NCBI RefSeq assembly: GCF_014207355.1
Contig: NZ_JACHEF010000002.1
Coordinates: 1,054,001 to 1,118,000, forward strand
Source: Mesorhizobium sangaii
GTDB lineage: Bacteria; Pseudomonadota; Alphaproteobacteria; Rhizobiales; Rhizobiaceae
Direction: 5' to 3'
Length of the DNA stretch: 64,000 nt
Shown: positions 52,287 through 64,000 of the stretch, one piece after another
How the letters are laid out: each line of letters starts with the position of its first letter
Position numbering within the stretch: the stretch's first letter is position 1
The notes under the pieces: generated by a model
What the model was told of the DNA's origin: nothing
What the model saw: the letters and a program-made list of their open reading frames with translations, nothing else
Databases searched by the model: none
Made by a program: the position numbers and the translations under genes

Positions 52287-53570
52287 GTGGGACAGACGGT
52301 TTTCATCCCTCGTGAACTCGATGCCAACGAGCCGCGCGTAGCGGCTTCTCCCGACACAGTGAAGCGGCTGGCGGGGCTTGGCTTCGATATCGTCGTCGAG
52401 TCCGGTGCCGGCACGAGGTCGCGCATCCCCGACGAGGAATTCGCCAAGGCCGGTGCCGCCATCGGCAAGGCCGGCGATGTCGCCAAGGCCGATGTGGTGC
52501 TGAAGGTCCGCCGGCCGACGGACGCCGAGCTGAAGGGCTACAAGTCCGGTACGGCGGTCATCGCCATCATGGATCCCTACGGCAATGATGCCGCAGTCGC
52601 GGCGCTTGCCAAGGCCGGCGTCACTGCCTTTTCGATGGAGTTCATGCCTCGCATCACCCGGGCGCAATCGATGGACGTCCTGTCCTCGCAGGCCAATCTC
52701 GCCGGCTACCAGGCGGTCATCGATGGCGCTTCGGAATATGATCGCGCCTTGCCGATGATGATGACGGCGGCGGGCACGGTGCCGGCGGCGAAGGTCTTCA
52801 TCATGGGCGTCGGCGTCGCCGGCCTGCAGGCGATCGCCACCGCGCGTCGCCTCGGCGCGGTCGTCACCGCCACCGACGTTCGCCCCGCCGCCAAGGAACA
52901 GGTCGCCTCGCTCGGCGCAAAATTCCTGGCGGTCGAGGACGACGAATTCAAGGCGGCCGAGACGGCGGGCGGCTACGCCAAGGAAATGTCGAAGGAATAC
53001 CAGGCCAAGCAGGCAGCACTCACCGCCGAGCACATCGCCAAGCAGGACATCGTCATCACCACGGCGCTTATTCCCGGCCGGCCGGCGCCGAAGCTGGTGT
53101 CGGCGGCCATGGTCGCCTCGATGAAGCCCGGCTCGGTGCTCGTCGATCTGGCGGTCGAGCGCGGCGGCAACGTCGAGGGCGCTGAAGCCGGCAAGGTCGT
53201 CACCACGGCCAACAACGTCAAGATCGTCGGCCACCTCAATGTGCCCGGCCGCGTCGCCGCATCCGCCTCGCTGCTCTACGCCAAGAACCTGTTCGCTTTC
53301 CTCGAGACGCTGGTCGACAAGACGACGAAGACCCTTGCCATCAACCGCGATGACGATCTGGTCAAGGCAACCATGCTGACCGACGGCGGCAAGGTGGTTC
53401 ATCCGGCCTTCGCCAAGGCCGACCAGCAGCCTCATGTCGAACCCGCCGCGATCCCGGCCACCACCATGGTCGCCGATGCTTCGGCCAAACCTGCTGCTGC
53501 AAAGAAGGCCGCGCCCAAGAAGCTGGCCGCACCCAAGTCGCCCTCGTCGAAGTCGAAAGGCATTGCGTGA
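52287..53570 (+). CDS. pntAA: NAD(P) transhydrogenase subunit alpha, part 1 (domain I)
   Basis: A 427-residue NAD(H)-binding domain I subunit of the proton-translocating transhydrogenase, which makes NADPH from NADH at the expense of the proton gradient. It starts at a GTG ('[27 protein letters not shown]'). Signatures are '[28 protein letters not shown]', '[44 protein letters not shown]' (NAD fold) and '[14 protein letters not shown]'. The last 40 residues are an Ala/Pro/Lys-rich tail ([21 protein letters not shown]) beyond the conserved domain. The stop overlaps the pntAB start. Confidence 0.95.
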   Translation: MGQTVFIPRELDANEPRVAASPDTVKRLAGLGFDIVVESGAGTRSRIPDEEFAKAGAAIGKAGDVAKADVVLKVRRPTDAELKGYKSGTAVIAIMDPYGNDAAVAALAKAGVTAFSMEFMPRITRAQSMDVLSSQANLAGYQAVIDGASEYDRALPMMMTAAGTVPAAKVFIMGVGVAGLQAIATARRLGAVVTATDVRPAAKEQVASLGAKFLAVEDDEFKAAETAGGYAKEMSKEYQAKQAALTAEHIAKQDIVITTALIPGRPAPKLVSAAMVASMKPGSVLVDLAVERGGNVEGAEAGKVVTTANNVKIVGHLNVPGRVAASASLLYAKNLFAFLETLVDKTTKTLAINRDDDLVKATMLTDGGKVVHPAFAKADQQPHVEPAAIPATTMVADASAKPAAAKKAAPKKLAAPKSPSSKSKGIA

Positions 53571-53995
53571 TGGATCAGACCCTGCAGAAAGCCCTCGACC
53601 AGCTCGACCAGGCCTCCGCCGCCGTTCGGCTGGCGGTACAGAACATGGCGACCGCGCCCGGCGGCGCCGAAGCTGCGGGTAATGCAGCGCATGCGATGTC
53701 GGGCGGCGCCATCGATCCGTTCGTCTTCCGCTTCGCCATCTTCGTGCTGGCGATCTTCGTCGGCTACTACGTCGTCTGGTCGGTGACCCCCGCTTTGCAC
53801 ACACCGCTGATGGCCGTCACCAACGCCATCTCTTCGGTCATTGTCGTCGGTGCCCTGCTTGCCGTCGGCATCGCCGCCTCCGGCGTTGCCGCCGGCTTCG
53901 GCTTCGTCGCGCTGATGCTGGTCTCGGTCAACATCTTCGGCGGCTTCCTCGTCACCCAGCGCATGCTGGCCATGTACAAGAAGAAGGACAAGTAG
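53570..53995 (+). CDS. pntAB: NAD(P) transhydrogenase subunit alpha, part 2 (membrane)
   Basis: A 141-residue protein that supplies the four helices fused to domain I in E. coli PntA. The membrane segments include '[24 protein letters not shown]', '[63 protein letters not shown]', which is the transhydrogenase signature. The N-terminal 45 residues are an amphipathic, Ala/Gln-rich extension. The ATG at 53570 overlaps the pntAA TGA. Confidence 0.95.
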   Translation: MDQTLQKALDQLDQASAAVRLAVQNMATAPGGAEAAGNAAHAMSGGAIDPFVFRFAIFVLAIFVGYYVVWSVTPALHTPLMAVTNAISSVIVVGALLAVGIAASGVAAGFGFVALMLVSVNIFGGFLVTQRMLAMYKKKDK

Positions 53996-54001
53996 AGCGC
54001 C

Positions 54002-55399
54002 ATGAACGCCAACTTCGCGTCCTTCCTCTATCTTGTCTCCGGCGTCCTGTTCATCATGGCGCTGCGTGGCCTGTCGCATCCGACCACCAGCCGCCAGGGC
54101 AACCTCTACGGCATGATCGGCATGGGCATCGCCATCGCCACCACGCTGGCGCTGGCAACCCCGTCGGCCGGCCGTTTTGGCCTGATCGTGCTTGGCCTCG
54201 CCATCGGTGGCGGTGTCGGCGCCATCACCGCGCGTCGCATCGCCATGACTTCGATGCCGCAGCTGGTCGCCGCCTTCCACTCGCTGGTCGGCCTTGCCGC
54301 CGTCATGGTGGCCGCCGCGGCCATCTATGCGCCGGAAAGCTTCGGCATCGGCACTGCCGGCGATATCCATGCCCAGGCCCTGATCGAGATGAGCCTTGGC
54401 GTCGCCATCGGCGCCATCACCTTCACCGGCTCGGTCATCGCCTTCCTCAAGCTCGACGGCCGCATGTCGGGCAAGCCGATCATGATCGGCGGACGTCACT
54501 TCATCAACGCCGCACTCGGCATCGCGCTGATCGTGCTTATCGTGCTTCTGGTCGGCACGGAATCGAAGCTGGTGTTCTGGCTGATCGTCGCCGCCTCGCT
54601 GGTGCTCGGCATCCTCTTGATCATCCCGATCGGCGGCGCCGACATGCCGGTCGTCGTCTCGATGCTCAACTCCTATTCCGGCTGGGCGGCGGCGGCACTT
54701 GGGTTCACGCTCGGCAATCTGGCGCTGATCATCACCGGCGCGCTGGTCGGCTCGTCCGGCGCGATCCTGTCCTACATCATGTGCAAGGGCATGAACCGCT
54801 CCTTCATCTCGGTCATCCTCGGCGGCTTCGGCGGCGAGACGGCGGCGGCGGCCGACGACGGCATCGAGCGCACGGTCAAGCAGGGTTCGGCCGACGATGC
54901 CGCCTACCTGATGATGAACGCGCAGAAGGTCATCATCGTGCCCGGCTACGGCATGGCGGTCGCCCAGGCACAGCACGCGCTGCGCGAAATGGCCGACAAG
55001 CTCAAGGCCAATGGCGTCGACGTCAAATACGCCATTCATCCTGTCGCCGGCCGCATGCCAGGCCACATGAACGTGCTGCTCGCCGAAGCCAACGTGCCTT
55101 ACGACGAAGTGTTCGAGCTCGAGGATATCAATTCGGAGTTCGCGCAGGCCGATGTCGCCTATGTCATCGGTGCCAACGACGTCACCAACCCGTCCGCCCG
55201 CGACGACAAGTCGTCGCCGATCTACGGCATGCCGATCCTCGACGTCGACAAGGCCCGCACCTGCCTGTTCGTCAAGCGCTCGCTCGGCTCCGGCTATGCC
55301 GGCATCGACAACACGCTGTTCTACAAGGACGGCACCATGATGCTGCTCGGCGACGCCAAGAAGATGACCGAGGAAATCGTCAAGGCCATGGATCACTGA
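54002..55399 (+). CDS. pntB: NAD(P) transhydrogenase subunit beta
   Basis: A 465-residue subunit with about nine helices and the C-terminal NADP(H)-binding domain III. Landmarks are 'LRGLSHPTTSRQGNLYGMIGMGIAIATT', 'VAAFHSLVGLAAVMVAAAA', 'IPIGGADMPVVVSMLNSYSGWAAAALGF', the domain III motif 'VIIVPGYGMAVAQAQHALREMADKL', 'YAIHPVAGRMPGHMNVLLAEANVPYD', 'DVAYVIGANDVTNPSARDD' and 'MPILDVDKARTCLFVKRSLGSGYAGIDN'. It completes the three-gene transhydrogenase operon and is followed by an intrinsic terminator. Confidence 0.97.
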   Translation: MNANFASFLYLVSGVLFIMALRGLSHPTTSRQGNLYGMIGMGIAIATTLALATPSAGRFGLIVLGLAIGGGVGAITARRIAMTSMPQLVAAFHSLVGLAAVMVAAAAIYAPESFGIGTAGDIHAQALIEMSLGVAIGAITFTGSVIAFLKLDGRMSGKPIMIGGRHFINAALGIALIVLIVLLVGTESKLVFWLIVAASLVLGILLIIPIGGADMPVVVSMLNSYSGWAAAALGFTLGNLALIITGALVGSSGAILSYIMCKGMNRSFISVILGGFGGETAAAADDGIERTVKQGSADDAAYLMMNAQKVIIVPGYGMAVAQAQHALREMADKLKANGVDVKYAIHPVAGRMPGHMNVLLAEANVPYDEVFELEDINSEFAQADVAYVIGANDVTNPSARDDKSSPIYGMPILDVDKARTCLFVKRSLGSGYAGIDNTLFYKDGTMMLLGDAKKMTEEIVKAMDH

Positions 55400-55432
55400 T
55401 CGGCGGATCAGCGCAGAGACACGCCAAGAAAC

Positions 55433-55456
55433 GCCCGGCCTCGCGCCGGGCTTTTT
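55433..55456 (+). terminator. Intrinsic terminator of the pnt operon
   Basis: GCCCGGC (55433-55439), loop CTCGC, GCCGGGC (55445-55451), then TTTTT. A 7-bp GC stem with a T5 run, 34 bp after the pntB stop. Confidence 0.88.
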
Positions 55457-55534
55457 CTTGGCTTGACGGCCGTTTCGGGGCTACCATGACGATTGCCCGT
55501 CCCGTCGACGGGATTGTCGTCAACGGAGACGTTG

Positions 55535-57008
55535 GTGCCCGACCCCGTCGCATCGCCGGCCACCCAAAAAGCGCCGCGCAAGCTCAGCCAGGCGGTGGTG
55601 ATCGTGCATGGCGTGGGCGAACAGCGGCCCATGGATACGCTGCGGGGCTTTGTCCAGGCGGTCTGGAGCCATGATCCCGCCCGTGCGCCCTTTTATGCCC
55701 ATGTCGCCGATCCGGCCGACCCCGCTGGCGAGAAGATCAACCAGAGTTGGATCACACCCGACAGCCGGACAAGTTCGTACGAACTTCGCCGCATCACGAC
55801 GCCTTACGATGTCGATGGCCGTCGCACCGATTTCTACGAGCTTTACTGGGCCGACATCACGCAAGGCACGACACGGAGCCGGCTTGCCGCCTGGGTGACG
55901 AACCTGCTGTGGCGCAAGCCCGCCGACATTCCGGCCGACGCCCGCAAGCTCTATCTCGTTACCCTGTTTGCCGTCATCGTCGTCCTGTGCGCGACGCTGG
56001 CGCTCGCGACGTCGGTTTGGCAAGGCTATATGTCCTGGGCCGCCGGCGTGCTCGTCACCATCCTGGCCTCATTCATCATCTGGTCGGTCGACCGGTTTGG
56101 CCTGCCCTACTTCGGCGATGTCGCGGCCTATGTGCGCGCGGAAGCGGCGACGGTCGAGAAGCGCGCGCTGATCCGTGACCGCGGCCTGAGGCTGCTGAAG
56201 CGCCTGATGATGGACGATACCTACGACCGGATCGTGCTCGTCTCGCACAGTCTGGGATCGATGATCGCCTCTCTTGCAGATATTGTGGGCCGATTTCAGG
56301 CCCCGAAAACTGGAGGCCATCCGCGACAAGGCCAAACTGAAGGCGATCCGCGCCATCGACAAGGCGACGCTCGCTTCCGACGGTTCCGCATGGCCGGACA
56401 GGCTGGACGACCTCGCCGGTTTCCGGCGTGATCAGTGGGAGCTCTACCGACAGCTGCGCACGAAAGCCCCCGACCATCCGCTGCCGTGGAAGATCAGCGA
56501 TTTCGTCACGCTCGGCAGCCCGCTGACCCACAGCGAGTTTCTGGTGACATATGACCTCGCCGAGTTCCAGCGCGGCATCGCCGAGCGACTGTTCTCGGCC
56601 TGTCCGCCAATCGCCGAAGGGACGGCCGCCGGCGGCACTATCCTCTATCAGCAAGGGCGCAGTTCCTCAGGCAAACCGCAACGGGGGGTGCATCATGGCG
56701 CGGTGTTTGCGGCAACGCGATGGACCAACATCTTCGACAGGGGCAATGGCTGGCTGACCGGCGACCCGATTTCCGGACCGATGACGGAGAATTTCGGCCC
56801 CGGCGTGGAGAACGTCCAGGTCGAGCTGCGCGCCTCCCTCGGCCGCATCTTCACGCACACGCTCTACTGGTCGCTGGCGGCAACCGGCGTCGAGGTCGCC
56901 GCGCCGGCCGGCGCCGTGCCGCGCACGCATCTTGCCGTGTTGCGCGACGCTGTCGACCTTGGCCGCAAGCTGGAGCCGAGCCAAGCACCGGCGACTGCCA
57001 AACGATAA
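55535..57008 (+). pseudogene. Frameshifted membrane-associated alpha/beta hydrolase gene
   Basis: Two overlapping frames encode one protein. The first (from GTG 55535, with GGAG upstream) reads 'KLSQAVVIVHGVGEQRPMDTLRGFVQAVW', 'FYELYWADITQGT', two membrane helices (about 55950-56100) and reaches the nucleophile elbow 'VLVSHSLGSMIA' at about 56267. It then continues into Arg/Gly-rich nonsense and stops at 56431. The second frame, open from 56265, carries the rest: 'ILWADFRPRKLEAIRDKAK', 'VTLGSPLTHSEFLVTYDLAEFQ', 'GPGVENVQVELRASLGRIFTHTLYW'. A shift at 56265-56285 (loss of 2 or 5 bases, or gain of 1) rejoins them to about 490 residues. No slippery heptamer is seen, so a mutation or a sequence error is likely. 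Activity is doubtful as written. Confidence 0.85.
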
Positions 57009-57050
57009 AAGCAGAGAAATCCCACCGCGCTACATGGCAATTCAAACAGA

Positions 57051-57081
57051 AATCCACCCCGGGTTTGGCCCGGAGTGGATT
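57051..57081 (-). terminator. Hairpin terminator between convergent genes
   Basis: AATCCAC, C, CCGGG (57051-57063), loop TTTGG, then CCCGG, A, GTGGATT (57069-57081): a 13-bp stem with one mismatch. On the minus strand a broken T-run (TTTCTGTTTG) follows, so it suits the membrane-protein gene. It may also block read-through from the frameshifted hydrolase gene. Confidence 0.7.
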
Positions 57082-57100
57082 GATTGCGTCGGCTACAGAA

Positions 57101-58012
57101 TTAGCGGCCCGTCAGGAACACCGCCTCCTCATCGTCACGCTGCCTGCCGCCGAGGGCGGCCGCAGCACTCGCGATGAAGGCGCCGATGGCCAGTGACAGC
57201 GCACCAAGCAGCGCAAAGGTCGCGCTGCCCTTCCTTGCTGTGTCAGCCGCCTGCTTGGCCTTGACCTTGGCGTCCTCGACCTTCGCAACAAGAGCATCGA
57301 CACGCGCCTTGGCGTCGGCCTCGGACAGACCGGTGCGGGCAGCAACCAGTTGCGACAGATAGGTCTTGTCGTCGGCCGAAATCTCGCCGGCAGCAGCGCC
57401 GGCGACCACGATGCGCGAGGCTTGCCCGACCGCGGCGGCATCGCTCTCCGGATTGGTCGCCGTGAGCTTGCCCGCATCGGCCGGGCGGAAAAGCGAATCC
57501 ACCAGGTAAGACGTTGCATTGTCGGTCGAAACGCCGTTGGCGGAAGCACCCGCCGATGCGCCCATGGCGGCACCCGAAGCGACGGTCGAGACCGCCTGCA
57601 CGCCTGACCCCACTGCAGCGGACAGGGCCGAGCCAAGCACCCCCACGACGAGCAAGGTGGCCAAAGCCCAGGCGAGGAAGCCGTGTGCGGTGTCACGGAA
57701 ATAGACCTCGTCGGTGTGGATGCCGACCCATTTGGTGCGCAGGCGCCCTGCAAGATAGCCGCCGACACCGGAGGACAGCCATTGCACGATGATCAGCCAG
57801 ATCGCGGTGGACACCGCAACGGTGGTGACCGACGTGCCTGAGCCCGACCAGGGTGAGACCATGGTCAGCCCCAGCCCTGAGCCGAGCAGCATCAGGATCA
57901 AGGTCAACGTCGAAGCCGCGAAAGCACCGGCGATGATCGGCCCCCAACTGACGGCGGGAGTGGAGGATTCAGTGGAAGCGGAAATGTCGACGGCCGATAG
58001 GGTGGACTGCAT
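57101..58012 (-). CDS. Membrane protein of unknown function
   Basis: A 303-residue protein. The N-terminal half has membrane segments ('VSWGPIIAGAFAASTLTLILMLLGSGLGLTMV', 'VSTAIWLIIVQWLSSGVGGYLAGRL', 'AHGFLAWALATLLVVGVLGSAL'). A Ser/Ala/Gly-rich linker (about 130-160) follows, then a soluble, helical segment of about 80 residues ('VGQASRIVVAGAAAGEISADDKTYLSQLVAARTGLSEADAKARVDALVAKVEDAKVKAKQAADTARK') and a final helix before a short basic-acidic tail. I recognise the type as common in Rhizobiales but with no known function. GGGGGAA precedes the ATG, 9 bp after the microprotein stop. Confidence 0.85.
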   Translation of the reverse strand: MQSTLSAVDISASTESSTPAVSWGPIIAGAFAASTLTLILMLLGSGLGLTMVSPWSGSGTSVTTVAVSTAIWLIIVQWLSSGVGGYLAGRLRTKWVGIHTDEVYFRDTAHGFLAWALATLLVVGVLGSALSAAVGSGVQAVSTVASGAAMGASAGASANGVSTDNATSYLVDSLFRPADAGKLTATNPESDAAAVGQASRIVVAGAAAGEISADDKTYLSQLVAARTGLSEADAKARVDALVAKVEDAKVKAKQAADTARKGSATFALLGALSLAIGAFIASAAAALGGRQRDDEEAVFLTGR

Positions 58013-58021
58013 GAATTCCCC

Positions 58022-58099
58022 CTACCGTACGAAAAGCATGATCAGAATGATGATTGGAATCGGGATTCCAAGTAGCCAGAGCAAGATACCGCGTCCCAT
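58022..58099 (-). CDS. 25-residue membrane microprotein
   Basis: A 25-residue reading frame: MGRGILLWLLGIPIPIIILI followed by MLFVR. It has a perfect Shine-Dalgarno (AGGAGG, 6 bp before the ATG), a charged start and one membrane helix with two Pro residues. It is upstream of, and 9 bp from, the 303-residue membrane protein, on the same strand. The strong ribosome binding site and family-like sequence make it a real gene; similar short proteins occur widely in Rhizobiales. Function unknown. Confidence 0.8.
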   Translation of the reverse strand: MGRGILLWLLGIPIPIIILIMLFVR

Positions 58100-58202
58100 G
58101 TAGGCCTCCTGTGAGAAATTGTGATCGATACTGTCACAATGTCCCTCGGGTGCTTCCGTTCCGGCGGGTTATGAAATGATTTTGTTTGGCTCGAATGGAA
58201 CA

Positions 58203-58226
58203 ATTGGCGCGCCGCAGCGCGCCAAT
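58203..58226 (-). terminator. Hairpin after gyrB
   Basis: ATTGGCGCGC (58203-58212), loop CGCA, GCGCGCCAAT (58217-58226): a perfect 10-bp stem with a 4-nt loop, 26 bp past the gyrB stop on the minus strand. The following T content is weak (TTGTTCCATT), so termination may need assistance. Confidence 0.6.
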
Positions 58227-58251
58227 GCCGGAGATAAGATATCCAGGGAGA

Positions 58252-63535
<5,284 letters not shown>

Positions 63536-63587
63536 TCCACCTGTTTATGGCGCGAGCAAGCCGGGCTTGGGCCGAAAACCGGCTCCT

Positions 63588-64000
63588 TCAGGCCGCCCGC
63601 ATCGGCTTCAGGGCTACACTCCAGCGCAACAGCTCGTCCAGCATGGTCGTGGTTGCGCCCTGCACCTGCTCGCTGGCTCGGAACGAGCCGTCGTGCTCGA
63701 GCAGTTTCTGATAGAGCGGCAAGGAAACCCCTTCGGAGATAGGCATGACGCCCACCGAAGTCAGCAACGGCTTGAGCGCCTGCGCTGCGCGCAGGCCGCC
63801 GGAGACGCCGCCATAGCTAAAGATGGCGGCGGGTTTGTATTTCCACTCGCGCGCGAGATAGTCGATCGCGTTGATGATCGCCGGAGCGGCGAAATAATTG
63901 TATTCGGGCGCCACGAAGACGAAGGCGTCGGCGGCATCGATCGCCGTCGACCAGGCCTTGGTGTGGTCGTTCTGATAGTTGCCAAGCCTGGGGTGATGCG
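63588..64000 (-). CDS. NAD(P)H-dependent FMN reductase, partial (5' end outside window)
   Basis: The frame is open to the right edge, so the N-terminal part is missing. The visible 137 residues begin 'HHPRLGNYQNDHTKAWSTAI' and include 'FVFVAPEYNYFAAPAIINAIDYLAREWKYKPAAIFSYGGVSGGLRAAQALKPLL', the flavodoxin-like NADPH:FMN reductase pattern (PEYN and SYGGVSGG bind flavin). It ends 'MLDELLRWSVALKPMRAA'. It could reduce quinones, chromate or supply FMNH2, for example to the LLM monooxygenases, but it lies 47 kb from them. Its 3' end is 52 bp from the caspase gene start, on the same strand. Confidence 0.9.
   Translation of the reverse strand, partial: HHPRLGNYQNDHTKAWSTAIDAADAFVFVAPEYNYFAAPAIINAIDYLAREWKYKPAAIFSYGGVSGGLRAAQALKPLLTSVGVMPISEGVSLPLYQKLLEHDGSFRASEQVQGATTTMLDELLRWSVALKPMRAA

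Noticed and set aside
53432-55396. A 654-codon minus-strand frame over the pnt genes.
   Set aside because: The transhydrogenase frames are certain by motif; the antisense frame is Asp/Gly/His-rich with no domain.
56255-56300. Programmed ribosomal frameshift in the hydrolase gene.
   Set aside because: No slippery heptamer or downstream pseudoknot was recognised at the junction, and the shift falls in a conserved motif region.

Overview
The window is GC-rich alphaproteobacterial chromosome, most like Mesorhizobium or a close relative in the Rhizobiales. The evidence is gene content: a membrane-bound cytochrome-c urate hydroxylase, a PuuE-UraD fusion, a three-subunit proton-translocating transhydrogenase next to an aa3-oxidase subunit IV, rhizobial intergenic palindromic repeats, and a 25-residue membrane microprotein with a perfect Shine-Dalgarno. 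No phage, transposase, integrase, tRNA, rRNA or CRISPR was seen. Genes are dense and no gap exceeds 300 bp.

Region 1 (1-22300) is a purine and ureide catabolic island. The minus strand (9072 down to 1) carries allantoinase-OHCU decarboxylase, ureidoglycine aminohydrolase, ureidoglycolate lyase, a CMP-deaminase-fold protein, a CocE-type hydrolase and a peptide-type ABC transporter that runs off the left edge. The plus strand (9276-14439) carries HIU hydrolase and xanthine dehydrogenase A, B and C. Two flavin monooxygenases and a LysR regulator follow on the minus strand. PuuD, guanine deaminase, a UPF0303 protein and glycerate 2-kinase follow on the plus strand. Together they cover guanine to xanthine to urate to HIU to OHCU to allantoin to allantoate, then ureidoglycine to ureidoglycolate to glyoxylate and urea. 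Only the allantoate-hydrolysing step is missing from the window.

Region 2 (22300-35700) is mixed metabolism and regulation: a PuuA-like glutamine synthetase with a class III aminotransferase, a CobW/COG0523 metallochaperone GTPase with a WD40 protein, an exported intradiol dioxygenase, MarR, AraC and LacI regulators, a DMT exporter, a 2-hydroxyacid dehydrogenase, a small exported Inh-like protein and a gamma-glutamyl hydrolase. The LacI gene has no ATG, GTG or TTG codon that would give a complete DNA-binding domain. Three palindromic intergenic repeats lie here.

Region 3 (35900-47300) holds a TRAP system whose binding protein is separated from its permeases and lies on the other strand, a zinc alcohol dehydrogenase, a lone LivH-type permease divergent from a CGNR zinc-finger protein, a lipoprotein, and a fused indolepyruvate ferredoxin oxidoreductase.

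Region 4 (47300-64000) holds a GGDEF-EAL protein followed by a FeeM/LuxI-like N-acyltransferase, a dehalogenase-type hydrolase, the cox4-pntAA-pntAB-pntB cluster, a frameshifted alpha/beta hydrolase gene, a membrane protein with the microprotein, gyrB, a caspase-TPR protein and the end of an FMN reductase gene.

All functions are inferred from reading translated sequence; no database search was run.
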